A DNA stretch of 64,000 nt from Sipunculus nudus (Eukaryota; Annelida; Sipuncula; Golfingiida; Sipunculidae). Positions 47,301 to 59,185 of this stretch are shown in pieces. The stretch spans positions 68,643,916 through 68,707,915 of the forward strand of contig CM049315.1 of assembly GCA_026874595.1 (NCBI GenBank), in the 5' to 3' direction. A model generated the notes under the pieces. It saw only the letters and a list, made by a program, of their open reading frames with translations. It had not been told where the DNA came from and made no database searches. Each line of letters starts with the position of its first letter. The stretch's first letter is position 1. The position numbers were made by a program, and so were the translations under genes.

Positions 47301-48425
47301 TTGTAATCAAATTTTAGTCCAAACAGCCGCGAGTGAAGAGTAGTTTCCTATATTTACCCATCAATAGCTTTTTTTCCTGCATGCATGCACATGCCCACTT
47401 ACTAGGGCGACGTGTTTCTATTCCTTGAGGCAAACGATTACTTAATAATGAAGTAACTAAAAAATATGATCAGGACAGGAGCGACCTTTTCGAACCCCAT
47501 TCTGATCTTTGGCTATATATAGGGTTAAGTTTGTTAAAGTAAGACACGTTATTCTGTAATCGATCAGGCCACGATGATGAGTTCTTGATAAAGATATGAC
47601 CATTCCATGGTTCGTAGTTACTTAGCCAATTTCATTTTCAGTTTGTTTCTCTGATTTTTAACATGTACACTTTGCATCGTGAAAATCTGGAAAAGTATAC
47701 ATCTCATAAAGAAGAATGTGACAAAATTCTCAGTAATCACGTCTCTATTAAAATTAGAGTAATAAAGTATCCACTTCTCCAGGTTAATAGCTATTATTCA
47801 TTTATTCAGTATCTATGTGCTTATCAAGTTTGTATATTTAGTAATAAAAAACTATGATTAACTTGCTATATTTTGTATTAATTTCAATAAAGCTTATTTG
47901 TTCCTATTATCCTTGTTTATTATTTTCTGATTAGAAAAATAATATTGAATAAAACGAGATATATGTATGTAAATTATATTTTATTTTTAAATTTTTGAAT
48001 ATATTTAAAATTTTGAAATGAGTGAAATAATTTTCATCAGGGATGTAATTTTCATCCCCGAAATTAGTAGCACCCCGCCTGGTAAAAATAGGTTTTAAAC
48101 TAATTAATATACCTAGGCGATGAAAGTAATAAACTATTATAAATGTTAAACATTTGTGTCCGAGATCAAAGGACCCCTATGGTAACACCTGATTAGTCCA
48201 AAGCTACCACTTCTCCTACACGGCCCGGTAATTAACACCTGCTATAGTAACAACAACTCGCGTTATTGACACACGGTTTCGGGTATCACGACGGGGGTGT
48301 TAGTGACACACGGTGAACGCCCTGCCATCTAGCGGGAGTGTGACAGATTTGACGCATGCGCAGTTGAACCGTGTGTTAATAAACTGGACCTTATTGGCAC
48401 ACCCCGTGTGTCAATAAGGGCGGCC
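44322..48425. mobile_element. Element G: TIR element inserted in the P right TIR, 9-bp target duplication
   Basis: Flanked by the direct repeat tattagtat (44313-44321 and 48426-48434), which is a single site in P copy 1. Both ends carry CTTATTGACACACGG in inverse orientation (44329-44343; 48404-48418), seven bases in from each edge, and variants of this word recur just inside (near 44430, 48265, 48310, 48370). A 9-bp duplication is typical of Mutator-like elements. No transposase; the interior holds an old LINE fragment. Confidence 0.72.
45430..47650 (-). pseudogene. Old Tx1/L1-like LINE ORF2 fragment within G
   Basis: Minus strand near 45690-45815 reads CTFCKLVRENLPHIFWNCS, the zf-RVT zinc region at the C-terminus of Tx1/L1-like ORF2, the counterpart of VHLFWECSF in LINE3. 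Further upstream fragments up to about 47650 look like decayed RT C-terminal sequence, but no catalytic motif was found. Heavily mutated, so older than LINE1 and LINE3. Confidence 0.55.
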
Positions 48426-48516
48426 TATTAGTATAGTAGGGCCGGGACTATGCCTTATATACCCGTTAACCCTCTATATACCCGTAAAGACACTATTTAT
48501 ACGACAAGTGCCTGTG
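48426..48516 (+). repeat. Outer part of the P copy 2 right TIR
   Basis: It resumes after G and continues to 'acaagtgcctgtg' (48516). It matches the inverse of 24299-24390, and is followed at once by gtcaagac (48517-48524), the same 8 bases that precede the left P end at 24299. Confidence 0.85.
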
Positions 48517-48600
48517 GTCAAGACAGTGCGTAAGTGATTCTACATTCCCTCCTGACACTTTCACCCAGAGTTAATAAAGCCTGCCTAAACCTAAACTTAA
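48517..48600 (+). other. Retroelement A, third piece
   Basis: gtcaagacagtgcg... to cctaaacttaa matches 31132-31205 in copy B, with small differences. It bridges the P insertion and LINE3. After it, 48618-48650 repeats 'agagttactaaagcctgcc' a second time between two T runs, an oddity at the LINE3 tail. Confidence 0.75.
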
Positions 48601-48652
48601 TTTTTTTTTTAATTACAGAGTTACTAAAGCCTGCCTAAACTTAATTTTTTTT

Positions 48653-49053
48653 AATTAACAAAAAAAGAGTACATAAGGATACACATAAACGATACAAACA
48701 TAGATGTACATCTACACAAATACATAATAAACACAACAATACATAAACATATAAAACAAGCATATCACTGGCTATAATTTAACCTTAGGAATGACAGAAC
48801 CAGATAAAAAAAAAGAATCACACAAAAGAACATACAACACAGAATAAAACTATTTATCCCCATAGTAATAAGTCGAAATATTATTACTTATTTGGTTTAT
48901 TTATTTTTTTGTTATTTTTTATTTATTTATTTATTTTGAAATGGAGGTTTGCTTAAGCTACTTTATGATGCTTAAAAGTTTTCCCATTAATGTGGTTTTT
49001 ATTTATTTTACCTCTTTTAATTGCTATATTTTGTTCTATTGAGTGTAAATCTC
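48653..49053 (-). other. LINE3 3' UTR
   Basis: AT-rich with many A-rich words on the plus strand. No gene. Confidence 0.5.
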
Positions 49054-52000
49054 TCATATACACAGCAAGGCCCTGAAACGTAGGTAGTTTCCTGTAGCAT
49101 CTACAATTATATATATATATTTTTTGGTTTCTAGTGTAAGCATGTTTATCCAGTCATGTTCACTATTATTAAAGAGAAATTCTTTACTTGATAAATTTGA
49201 TAATATAACTTTAGACTCTTGTTCGACCATATCTGACCACAGTGTAGCTGTAAAAGAACATTCCCAGAATAAATGAACCAAAGTTTCTTCTTCCTCTTGA
49301 CAAAAAGTGTATTTACTTGAATTGATAATTTTTAACTTACATAGAAATGGATTCAAAGTCAGCCTACGATGAAGGATGTAATATTGAAATATACGTTGCT
49401 TAACCGATATCGTGGTCCCATATATCTTGGAAAATCCCTGGTACACATCCATATCTGTAACTGTGATAAAATCATCTTTCCTTTTTTTGATTGCATTTTC
49501 TGGAGGGACTATATGTTGGTCCACCAGTTGGTCATATATAAATGTTGCTGTTTTCTTATTAGTTAACACTATTAAGAAGTTTATGTAAAGTTCTAGGTGA
49601 TATCATTTCTTTGTTCTCATTGACTATGATTTGTTTCTACCTTCGTAGAATTGCTTGAACTAAACTAATATAATTCAAAAAAATTATTGACCTCATACTT
49701 ACTAATAAATTCCTTATTCTTTTAAACTTATTCGTACTTTGTACCGTTTTAACTAAATCTGTTACAAATATGACTCCTTTACTGAAAAGCGGTTTGTAAA
49801 ATAAAATTGTATGATTAATTTTATATGAGAATTAAACCATATACATTGTGACATAACTTCTTCATAAGTTTCTGGATCATAGAAGCTGTTATTGCACCAG
49901 TGTTGCATAATTTCTTCCCTAAAAGGATATTTATATTTCATAATATATTTTACATGTTTAGGTGCTAGATTACAATTGAAAGATAATTCTCCTAGTTTGA
50001 AAAATCCTAAAACAATTTTCCTCCAGACATTTTGTGGACTTTTATCTAAAAAACGCTTTATCCACGCCAATTTTAAAGCTACATTCTTAATTGAAATCTC
50101 AATCATATCCAGGCCTCCTTTTTCAATAGATCCCATAGCTTGTCTTTTTATTAAGTCATTGCGTCTTCCTCAAATAAATTTATATATACGTCTCTCTATT
50201 TGTTTCATAAATATTTGACTGGGTGTAGGTAGAACTGAAAGATGATATATCAACTGTGATATGACAAAATTCTTTAATTCAGTTATTTTATCAATTGGTG
50301 TAAGTTTTCGAGCATTCCATACTGCTAATATATTATTTATTTTGTTTTTTACTGACCAAAGTTTTCATGTACCATATCTTCAAGTGAGGGAGTGACCTTC
50401 ACTCCTAATAGTGTTATTCCTTTATCTCTATATACAAGACCTAAATCTTCTACCTTATTTTTCACATGGTTTATTACCTTTCCTTAATATGCCATCAACA
50501 GTTTTATCTTTATTGATTTTTAATCCAGAAAATGATTTAAAATCTTCAAACAAATATAATATTTTTTTCTATACTTTTATGATCTTCTACAAATAATGTC
50601 GTTTCATCTGCATACTGTAAAATTTTATTTTCTTCACCATATGTATTTATACCTTAATACCTTTTTCTGACCTTATTGCTAATGCTAATATTTTAACACA
50701 TAATATAAATAAGTAGGGTGATAAGGGGCAACCCTGCCGCACCCCCCTTGATACAGAGAAAAAGCTTGATATCGATCGATTATTGAATACACAACTTGTA
50801 ATGTCATTGTTTACTGTTTTTATCATTGAGATGAAATTAGAGTCAAAGTTCCTATGTCTGAGTATTGTGTACAGATAATTCCATTCTAAATAATCAAATG
50901 CCTTTTCAAAATGTACTGCCATCAACATTGTATTTAATTTTTTCATCTGCATAACTAATTATAGTAATAATTTTATTTATAGTTTCTCCGATATTTCTAT
51001 CTTTAATAAATCCAGTCTGGTAACTGTGAATCAATTCTGCAAACACACACTTTTATTTGTTTGATAAAAGTTTTGTAATAATCTTATAATTAGTATTTAG
51101 CAAAGTGAGTGGTCTCAAATTTTTCAAAATATTTTAAATCTTTCCCTTTTTTGGTAGCAAAGTTATAATCCCTTGTCTCTTTTTTAAAGAAAACTTACCC
51201 ATTTGCAATGATTATTGTATAGATTTAATAAAATAACTTTATATCTTTCCAAAAGAATTTATAAATTTCAGTAGTAAGGCCATCAGTGCCTGGAGATTTT
51301 CCATTTTTCATTGTATTTAAGCTTTTAAAAAATTCTTCATCATTTAATTCTTCAGACCATGTTATGTCAGTCTTGGGTATATTTATCTGATATTTATCTA
51401 GAAAGCTATTTAATTTGTTTTCATTGTATTTAATATTTGAAGTATACCTTTTATTGAAATAATCTTCTTTCAAAATTTCTCTCTGATCAATAATTATTTT
51501 ACCATTAACATCTAATTTATTTATTACTTTCCTATTGAAGTTTCGTTTCTCAAGTTTTAGGAAATATTTTTATTCCCTCCTCATACCATCTGACTTTACT
51601 TCTTAACATAGCTGCCCTAGTTTTTTCTTCGATTAATTTATTAAATTCATTTTTAATAGATTCAAAGTGTTTTTTTTCCTAGGTCTGATAATTCTGGATT
51701 TTGCAATCTATTTATTTCTTTTTCTAAGACAGTAAGTTTGTTATTCCTTTCCTTTCTTAGCTGAGTACTATAACTTATTGTAAATCCTATGGCCATTTTT
51801 TATGGTATCCCACAGCAGGGAAGGATTTGCTTCTTTGTTTTCTGATATTGTATTTAAAATACATTCTTTAATCATTTTTATATAATCTTGATCATGTAAT
51901 AGTGAATTATTAAATTTCCAAAATCCAGGTCCTGTAACATTGTGAGAATTCTTTAAACCTAAAACAATACCTCTGTGGTCCGTTTTATAACCTTGGACTT

Positions 52001-52664
52001 TATCTACTACATGGATAAATTCAACAAGTCCTAAAGATATTAAGAAATAATCTAATCTACTTGCTATAAAGATTGGATTATTACGTGAGGATGTATACTT
52101 TTTAACATTAGGATTAAAGTGTCTCCAGAATCTATTAAGTCTAAATAAAAAATCCACTCCTTTATCAATATACGTGTTTGATTTTTTTCAGAATGATAAC
52201 CATCTAATCTATCCATATGAGGCTCCATTACAATGTTCCAGTCGCCTCCCACAATAACATTTTCATTGCACATGTTTTCAATCTGACAAAATAAATTATT
52301 AAAGAAATTTATATCTGAATTGTTAGGTGCATATAGATTATATAATGTTACCCTAGTGTCATCTATAGTGGTATCCATAATAATGAATCTCCCATTTTCA
52401 TCACAGTTTACACTATGTATATCATGTATAACATTATTTTTTTATCAATATGGCTACGCCTCTTTAAGAAGGGTTTCCACTACTAATAGTTAAATGATGA
52501 CCCCATTTAGCTCGCCATTTCATAAGATCTTCTGGAACACTGTGCGTTTCTTGCAACATAATAATACCATATTTTTTACCTTGGAGCCAATGGAAAAGCT
52601 GTCTTCTTTCCTTACACCCACTGAATCCCCTTGCATTCAGAGATAATATATCTATGTTGGACAA
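49054..52664 (-). pseudogene. LINE3 ORF2: endonuclease, reverse transcriptase, zinc end
   Basis: It starts MSNIDILSLNARGFSG at 52664 (endonuclease; LNARG, MLQETHS), continues NVIVGGDWNIVM (52230-52260) and DYFL...DHRGIVLGL (51950-52070), then FWKFNNSLL. The RT has MKNGKSPGTDGLTTEIYK (51225-51330), AVHFEKAFDYLEW (motif A; 50890-50930) and GVRQGCPLSPYLFILCVKIL (motif B). Motif C reads QYADETT near 50605-50630, with E in place of the second D. The C-terminus has KGGLDMIEI and FCQEEEETLVHLFWECSF (49054-49569). At least seven frame breaks; it is inactive. Confidence 0.87.
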
Positions 52665-54897
52665 ATAAGAAATAAATAATTATATATAGTACTACATATA
52701 TTCAGTTCCATGTACACATGTTAATCAGAACCAGTGAGAATATATCTAAACATACAGCAATCAATTTGGACTACATAAAAGAACTTGCTGATCTGTATTA
52801 TTCTGCTAAAGTCGTGAAACAGTTCAACTATTATCACATTCTTATGCCAGTGAGATGTTATAACTCTAACAACTACAGGACAAGCAGAAGACAAAAAAAA
52901 AACCCATAAAATTACATAAAGAAACCACAAGTGGATGAGAACACATAGTTAACTTCCAAGCCCTTACAGGCAGTAAGTGCTGCTGAATACTAGAGCAGAA
53001 AGAGTGCCTGTTTTACTGCATCACCATCATGAAAACTAGAAATACAGTAATAGTGGTGATAGTAAGATGTTTTAAGTTTTTGGTTGCTTATGGCTCATTC
53101 TCAGGGTTGTATAAAAGATATAACATTTTTCTTATCCGATCTCACTTGTAACTGCATGTAACCAAGTCAGGCTAACGTAATATAATGACTGCACAAAGTC
53201 ACAGACTGTTAAATATGTATTTTCATTTAGTGGAAATCTGGTTGCCATACATTTCATAATGTTACATCCTAATATTGAGTGAAAGTATGCAATAATAAGT
53301 AATTTATTAAATAAATGAATATATACGTTAAGATATTTCTTGTGCAAAATACAAAATATAAACCGACCTGAGGATTAAAATCTGTCCCAAAGGCCCATCG
53401 TGTGGGATGATATAATGTATTATTAGATAATATAAAATAATGACTTCGCAAAATCACAGACTGTTAAATATGTATTTTCATTTTAATGTGAATCCTGTTG
53501 CCACTCATTTTTCTGTGATGAATGATGTTATGCAACAATAAATCATCATAGAAATACATGTATATATGTTAAGATTCTTCTTGTACAGAAATACAAAATC
53601 TACCCTGACCTAAGGATTAAAATTGTCCCAAAGACACTTCGTATGAGTATGATTTAATGTTTAAATTGAGAAAGCTGAAATGTTATGTAATTTATGTGCA
53701 TGATGCAATATGTAACATGCCTGTACAATTATCAAGGTTAAGGATATAAATAAGGTATAAAGTATCATTGATATCTAGTTTTCAACTGTTTCTGTAATGT
53801 AGGAAGACTATTCTTTGAAGAAGGTAAGGTATCATCAGTCTTATAATAACTGATGTGTATTACAGCTGCTTCTGAGATTAGTTAAAATATCATTAAAGTT
53901 ATGGTTTATTAACTTCTAAACTACATCTGTGCCGTACTTCAGATATCATCAGAATTAGACAGGTTGATCTACCATTATTTCTATGATGCATGCATGATAT
54001 CGTTATATTTATAATATTTAATTCCGAAAGCTTCTGTTGATGTGGGTAAGATGTCTTGAGAATTAAATTAGTTGATTCGATTATTTTTAGCCAATGCGCC
54101 TCCAAAGTGTGTTGCCTATGACATTATAAAATATGCATGTATTTTGCAGGAAATCAAACTTAGGTGAGATATGTTATTGATTAGCAATCCTTATGAGTTT
54201 AATATAAAGAAAAATGACCTAAATAGAATAAAGAAAAAGATAATCAAACTTGGGCGAGATAATCTGTAGATAAGTGGTTATGGTGAGTATTGAAAAAAAA
54301 ATAAAAAATCCATCAAAGCCCTGGTAATTTGTCGCGGTGACACCAAAAGTTGACAATTGGACAGAAATGCGGACAGACAGTGGGTATACCCCAATACTCT
54401 TTGTCATATGACTGCCGTGTGAAAACACCATATCTTTCCATTTACTAGATTGTTTTGATTGATGATTTTACTACATAAATTACATCACTCATCAGTTCTC
54501 CACCTTACCATAAAATTGGTATACCATAAGAAAGACTTTCCATGTTTTTTTAGTTTATACCATAAGTTTTTTTTCCATATCCCAGATTCATGCTTTTATA
54601 TAAATTTACTGTTGAAGGTGATTTTTTAAAATATTCATATATGTACATCGCATAAACAACATCAACGGCCCAGCCTAAGTTGGGAACATTTTTGTTTTTT
54701 TTTTATAGTCACTATTGGCAACTAACCAACGGAAAAAATCATACACCGGGACTATCAACAAATCAGGTATAATCAACACATGAATGGAACTTACAACAAA
54801 CGCACAACATCTTCAAGTAATGTCCACACATGTTCATTATCAAAACCAAGTCCTCGAGTGCCTAACAGGCGATATTTTTCTGTTAACCATTGATTAT
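52665..54897. other. LINE3 inter-ORF region with a tandem duplication
   Basis: No gene recognised. Two imperfect tandem copies of about 260 bp (53175-53425 and 53441-53660) share 'cacagactgttaaatatgta', 'ttttcattt', and 'ttaagat..ttcttgt' words. The region links ORF2 to the gypsy insertion. Its assignment to LINE3 follows from position only. Confidence 0.45.
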
Positions 54898-55219
54898 TGT
54901 AGTGGTGTTCTTGTTCCCACAGATAACGAACTCCAGCAACGGTTTACAGATGTTTTATTCGCCCCGGCTCGAGTACCAACTAACTAACATGTCCACGAAA
55001 ACTTGGGACATTAACTACGCGCATGCGCACTAGCTATAACAATAAACAAAATAACATGTAACATTTAAGCCGCTGTTAACCCTACTCTACCAGTTTCGAT
55101 TAATACAGTTCTACCACTACCCTGCCGGTAGATGTCGCCATCAGCAGAACACGAAATAATTCACTGGTTTACATTTTAATACTACTATTTGACTCTAGAT
55201 GTCGCCACAATTGATAACA
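54898..55219 (-). repeat. 3' LTR of the gypsy element
   Basis: 322 bp, TGT...ACA on the minus strand, paired with 60426-60747 at equal length with only scattered substitutions by eye. Such similarity suggests a recent insertion relative to LINE3. Confidence 0.92.
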
Positions 55220-55221
55220 AT

Positions 55222-55239
55222 CTCCCCCCCCCCCCTTAA
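55222..55239 (-). promoter_or_regulatory. Polypurine tract of the gypsy element
   Basis: On the minus strand, TTTAAGG followed by a run of G and AGA lies two or three bases before the LTR start (TGTTATCAATTG). Confidence 0.75.
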
Positions 55240-56126
55240 AAGGATGAAAGACTTATAAACATCTACTAAATCACTAATTATTAAGAGTAAACATCACAAC
55301 ATATATAGGTCTACCAATTTCCAGAGGACAGGTTGTCCCTTTAACCTCGGCAGATATACACAACATCTCATTCCCCACCAACCATATGGTGAACCATTTT
55401 AACAGGTTATGAGCCTAACTATGCTTCCTCAAATGTCGCGAGAGACATCAATATCCGTTCCGTATTACAATACATTACATAAAACATATTAGAAAATTAC
55501 TCTCATACCCCACCAGCTATGGTGTCAAGCATAATTTAACAGTAATTGAACCTACCATACACATACCCCACCTACTACACAGGTGTACCAACAAACCGCT
55601 CTCTAATGTTACATAACTTTAGGGTTTAATACGAGGCATATACCATAAATATCCTCATAATATAATCATAATATCTGCGATATATGGGTCGCCAAGGAAT
55701 GTGACCCACTCATAGATTTTACCCCCTAAAGGTAGACTATGAATGACATTTCACTAAAAAAGACATTATAATAAGAATACTATAACCAGAAATCTATTTG
55801 TACTTGGTACTAAGTAGGCACTGAGTAACGTAAGCTCCACTGCTTGCCTGACACAATTTACAAGAACACACAAAACAGGCACCATTGGGGACGACATACT
55901 CATTACAGAGCCAATACTAGAGCAATACTTGATTTATAAATTTCTGGTGAGATCACCGTACCAGCTTGCTGTTCCTCAAAAAGAATACATTTTAAGTAGA
56001 CACTAACATATTTCGGTAATCACAAACAAGATTACTGTTCATAAACAAGTAGATAGCTCAACATCACACTAGTATAATTATTACACTAAAGGACCAACTA
56101 AGTCTACAGCTGCGAATTCCCACGGC
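55240..56126 (-). other. Gypsy 3' region without integrase core
   Basis: At about 56100-56150 a shifted minus frame reads PWEFAAVDLVGPL, the start of the integrase catalytic core with its first D. After that no core motif (second D, E) is found and the frames are full of stops. This suggests the core was deleted; about 880 bp of unassigned sequence leads to the 3' LTR. Confidence 0.55.
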
Positions 56127-56873
56127 CTAGTGGACCCAATACTTTGCATAAAACCCTGAGGTTAACGATGTGGGTTTTACCTTCTTACATACTGAACAAG
56201 AGTCAACATACCTTTTCACATCATCATACAATCCGTCCCAAGTAAAATAAGACTGAATTCTCTTTCTAGTCTTAAAACTACCCATGTGACCTGTTGTGGG
56301 TAAATCATGAAATGCACTGATAACCCGCAGTTTCACAACAGATGGAAACCAAATCTTATATCCGTCACGGCTCTGACTCGCTAATTTCTCAGTTTTCTTA
56401 TCAAAGTCTCTCTCACCCTGTAAATAGCTTATAACTAAACCTAACACAGGATCTTGTTTTTGCATTTGTAGGAGTTCTTGATTATTAGGTAAGGAACTGG
56501 GAATATTCCTAAACTCCATAGTGGGTCTAGCATCTTGATTAGAATCGGGCGCCTGAGAATCGCTACATAAGGAACAGACAAAATCCAATTCACTAGCTAA
56601 TGTGGGATCAATATTTACACATATATCATGAAACCAACGGTCACATTGATCACAGTGGACCCAATCTATTACATCTCCTGTAGGTTTGATACAATCAGGG
56701 GATTCACATTTACCGTGATTTTGAGTTTGATCTAAGACAAATATACCTTTATTTTTTTTCAAAATACCTTTACCAGATATGCAAAGACCTAAATATATTA
56801 ATTCTGTTTGGAAAATTTTACTTTTCTTTGGATTTATCGTTAATCCTGCTTGTCTGATTTTTTCAAGAATCAA
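56127..56873 (-). pseudogene. Gypsy pol: RT end, PHD finger, integrase H2C2 zinc finger
   Basis: A 248-residue open frame. Residues 1-35 are the RT tail (INPKKSKIFQTELIYLG). Residues 56-103 form a C4HC3 PHD finger: C56-x4-C61, C74-x2-C77, H82-x2-C85, C100-x2-C103, with DWVHCDQCDRWFHDIC. Residues 180-232 are the integrase zinc domain (H189, H196, C226, C229; PTTGHMGSFKT). RNase H, expected between RT and integrase (usually over 200 residues), is missing. The PHD finger could bind histone tails and guide integration, as an inference. The frame is upstream-linked to RT by a frameshift at about 56876. Confidence 0.82.
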
Positions 56874-57504
56874 GTCACTGATATGTTTTCTACATCAGAT
56901 GAATAAATGACAATATTATCCGAATAAACATAACAATTTGGCCAAGACAATCTTTCAGAACTTTTTATACTAATCTCTGAAATATGGCAGGGCCATTGAC
57001 TAATCCGAAGGCTAGTACTTTAAATGGATATAAATTCTGTCCCGTAGAGAATGCTGTAATTTCTCTATGTTTAGGTTCCGATTTCACATACCAGTATCCA
57101 GATTTCATGTCGAGAGTGGAAAATATGGTTACTCCATGTAAAGAAGTCAATATTTTATCAATAGTAGGCAATGGGTAAGCATCAATTTTAGTAACCGCAT
57201 TTACTTTTCGGAAATCAATACAAAGCCTGTAATCAATACCTCCTGGTTTAGGAACCATTACAATAGGACTTCTCCAGGGTGATTTAGATTCTTCAATAAT
57301 ACCATCTTTTAACATTTGAGGAATTTGCTCATCAGCAGCTTTTTGTTTTGCAGGGGATAATCTATATGGACTTTGTTTGAATGGTTCAGTTCCTTCTTTT
57401 ACTATAATTTCATGTTCAACTAAATCAGTCCAACCAGGTTTTTCTGTAATAACATCCGAAAATTCTTCAAATATAGATTGAATGTATTCTGAAACTCCAT
57501 CCAC
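56874..57504 (-). pseudogene. Gypsy pol: reverse transcriptase
   Basis: The minus frame from 57504 has FKQSPYRLSPAKQKA, SPWRSPIVMVPKPGG, YRLCIDFRKVNAVT, YPLPTIDKIL, FSTLDMKSGYW (catalytic D) and FKVLAFGLVNGPAIFQRL, the Ty3/gypsy RT order. Just past the frameshift near 56960 the catalytic loop reads YVYSDNIVIYSSD where the family has Y-x-D-D, so the second catalytic D is replaced by N. The usual 'NAPATFQ' is NGPAIFQ. The enzyme would be inactive. Confidence 0.9.
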
Positions 57505-57711
57505 TATTTAAATTTTCCAAATTTTCATACATTTTTTCATGTTCTACTTTTTTAGAATAACTTGAGTTTTTGAAAAAGTACTGTGAGTTCCAAACAATGT
57601 ATTTTGAGTTCCAATGAAAGGCCACTTGACAAGAGGTTGAAGTTTCTCTGACCATGCAATTTGATAAGCAAATTCAATAACCAAACCAGCACCTGCACAA
57701 CAATCATTCCC

Positions 57712-57927
57712 TTATAACATTGGAGTTTGGAGATGTGGAGTTACAATACATTCAGTTTGGTGAGAATATCCAACACACTCGAGATCAACTAGAACATATC
57801 CAATAGCAGAGAACTCTGATCCTTCAAACCACCTCAAAACCTGATTCCTCTTCTTAACAATGGTGAGCCCTAAATCATGACACAAGTCTTCTCTGATCAT
57901 TGAAACAGAAGATCCAGAATCAACCAA
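57712..57927 (-). pseudogene. Gypsy pol: aspartic protease
   Basis: The minus frame starts MVDSGSSVSMI, the D-S-G active site of retropepsins with flap and hydrophobic strands following (LGLTIVKK, VLVDLECVGY). Length matches a protease domain only. It lies between gag zinc knuckle and RT, in the normal order. Confidence 0.8.
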
Positions 57928-58119
57928 ACTATAACATTCCTGACCATTTACTTTAAGTGTTACTAAGGGTCCATTTTGGGAAGTGGGTGGAAATCTATCA
58001 GATGAAAATACAGAACAATCCTTACTCAGAAATTTCGGAATAAACTCTTTAGTATGAACACTGAATTTTGGAATAAATTCTTTGGCATGAACATTTAATG
58101 GTTTTGAAGAATGGCATGG

Positions 58120-58401
58120 TCATTTGTCAGTTGGTTCAGCTTTTACATGTGAATTTCTTTGCTTTTGTTTGTTAGGGCAATTTCTTTGAATATGACCAAA
58201 TTCACCACAGAGAAAACATGCCGAAGAGAATCTTCCTCTGCCTACTGATTTATATTGAAAAGTATTCTTTGGAATAGCCCCAGAATTAACTGAATTTTTG
58301 GTATCAGAATCTTTCTGACCAGATTGTTTAGGTTTAAATCCAGGTCCCTTGTAAGCATAGCCTGTTTGAGGTCTTTTGAATGTCTTTTCCTCTCTCAGCA
58401 A
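58120..58401 (-). pseudogene. Gypsy gag: nucleocapsid with CCHC zinc knuckle
   Basis: CFLCGEFGHIQRNC is a canonical C-x2-C-x4-H-x4-C knuckle near residue 60, within a Lys/Gln/Ser-rich basic segment. It is the RNA-binding part of gag. A frame break separates it from the capsid part upstream (58402-58573). Confidence 0.88.
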
Positions 58402-58573
58402 TTTTTTCTGCAGAACATGATCATCTGCAATACCAGCTAATTCTCTGACTGTTAACCCTTCCTATTCCACCAACTTAAATTTCAAATTGTCATCAGCTAC
58501 AGAATTTAACATTTGGTCCATAACCAGTTTATCAAATATAGCTGTGACTTCCTCATCTTCCATTAATCTATCA

Positions 58574-59146
58574 CTAGGTTGTACCCCCATTCCTAAATTT
58601 AAGGCGGTAAGCACTAGGAGTTAATTGATATCTGTGCAAGATAGCATGGATCACTTTATCATAATCCCTTTGTTCTTTCTGGGAAAGTGGATGATAGGCC
58701 TGCTGAGCATTTCCAGTAAGATATGGTTTTAAATAATGACTCCATTCACTTTTAGGAATTTGATATCTATTGACCAAATTCTCAAAAGTTTTGATCCAAT
58801 AGTGGATATCATCTCTACCTGTCAGTTTAGTCATTTCTTTGATCTTAACATGGGATTGACTACCTGCTTGTTTAACCATCATCTTCTCAAGAAGATTAAT
58901 AAATCTATCATTATCCTCTTTCCTATGCTTTTCCATCTCACTAAGGACAGACTGGAGAGAAACATCTGACATACCCTTAAGAGATACTCCAGGCTCTTTC
59001 ATGTCAGGAATCTCTACTAAAGCATCTATATGCTCTTCCTTAGTATTCAAATAAGACAATTCTAAATGATTATGTTCACACAATTGAACAATATAAACTT
59101 TAGTATATCTACGCAAAATAGCTTTCTTTTCATCTCTTGAAGCCAT
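58574..59146 (-). CDS. Gypsy gag: N-terminal and capsid region
   Basis: A 190-residue frame from MASRDEKKAILRRYTK at 59146. Residues 1-60 are a small helical head; residues 105-180 (TKLTGRDDIHYWIKTFE, YLTGNAQQAYHPLSQK, YDKVIHAILHRYQLTPSAYR) form the retrotransposon gag capsid/SCAN-like signature. It ends by frameshift or stop at 58574; the remaining capsid and zinc knuckle continue in other frames. Confidence 0.82.
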   Translation of the reverse strand: MASRDEKKAILRRYTKVYIVQLCEHNHLELSYLNTKEEHIDALVEIPDMKEPGVSLKGMSDVSLQSVLSEMEKHRKEDNDRFINLLEKMMVKQAGSQSHVKIKEMTKLTGRDDIHYWIKTFENLVNRYQIPKSEWSHYLKPYLTGNAQQAYHPLSQKEQRDYDKVIHAILHRYQLTPSAYRLKFRNGGTT

Positions 59147-59185
59147 GATGGCATTTAAAAGAAATCAACTATTATTAGTACGGAA

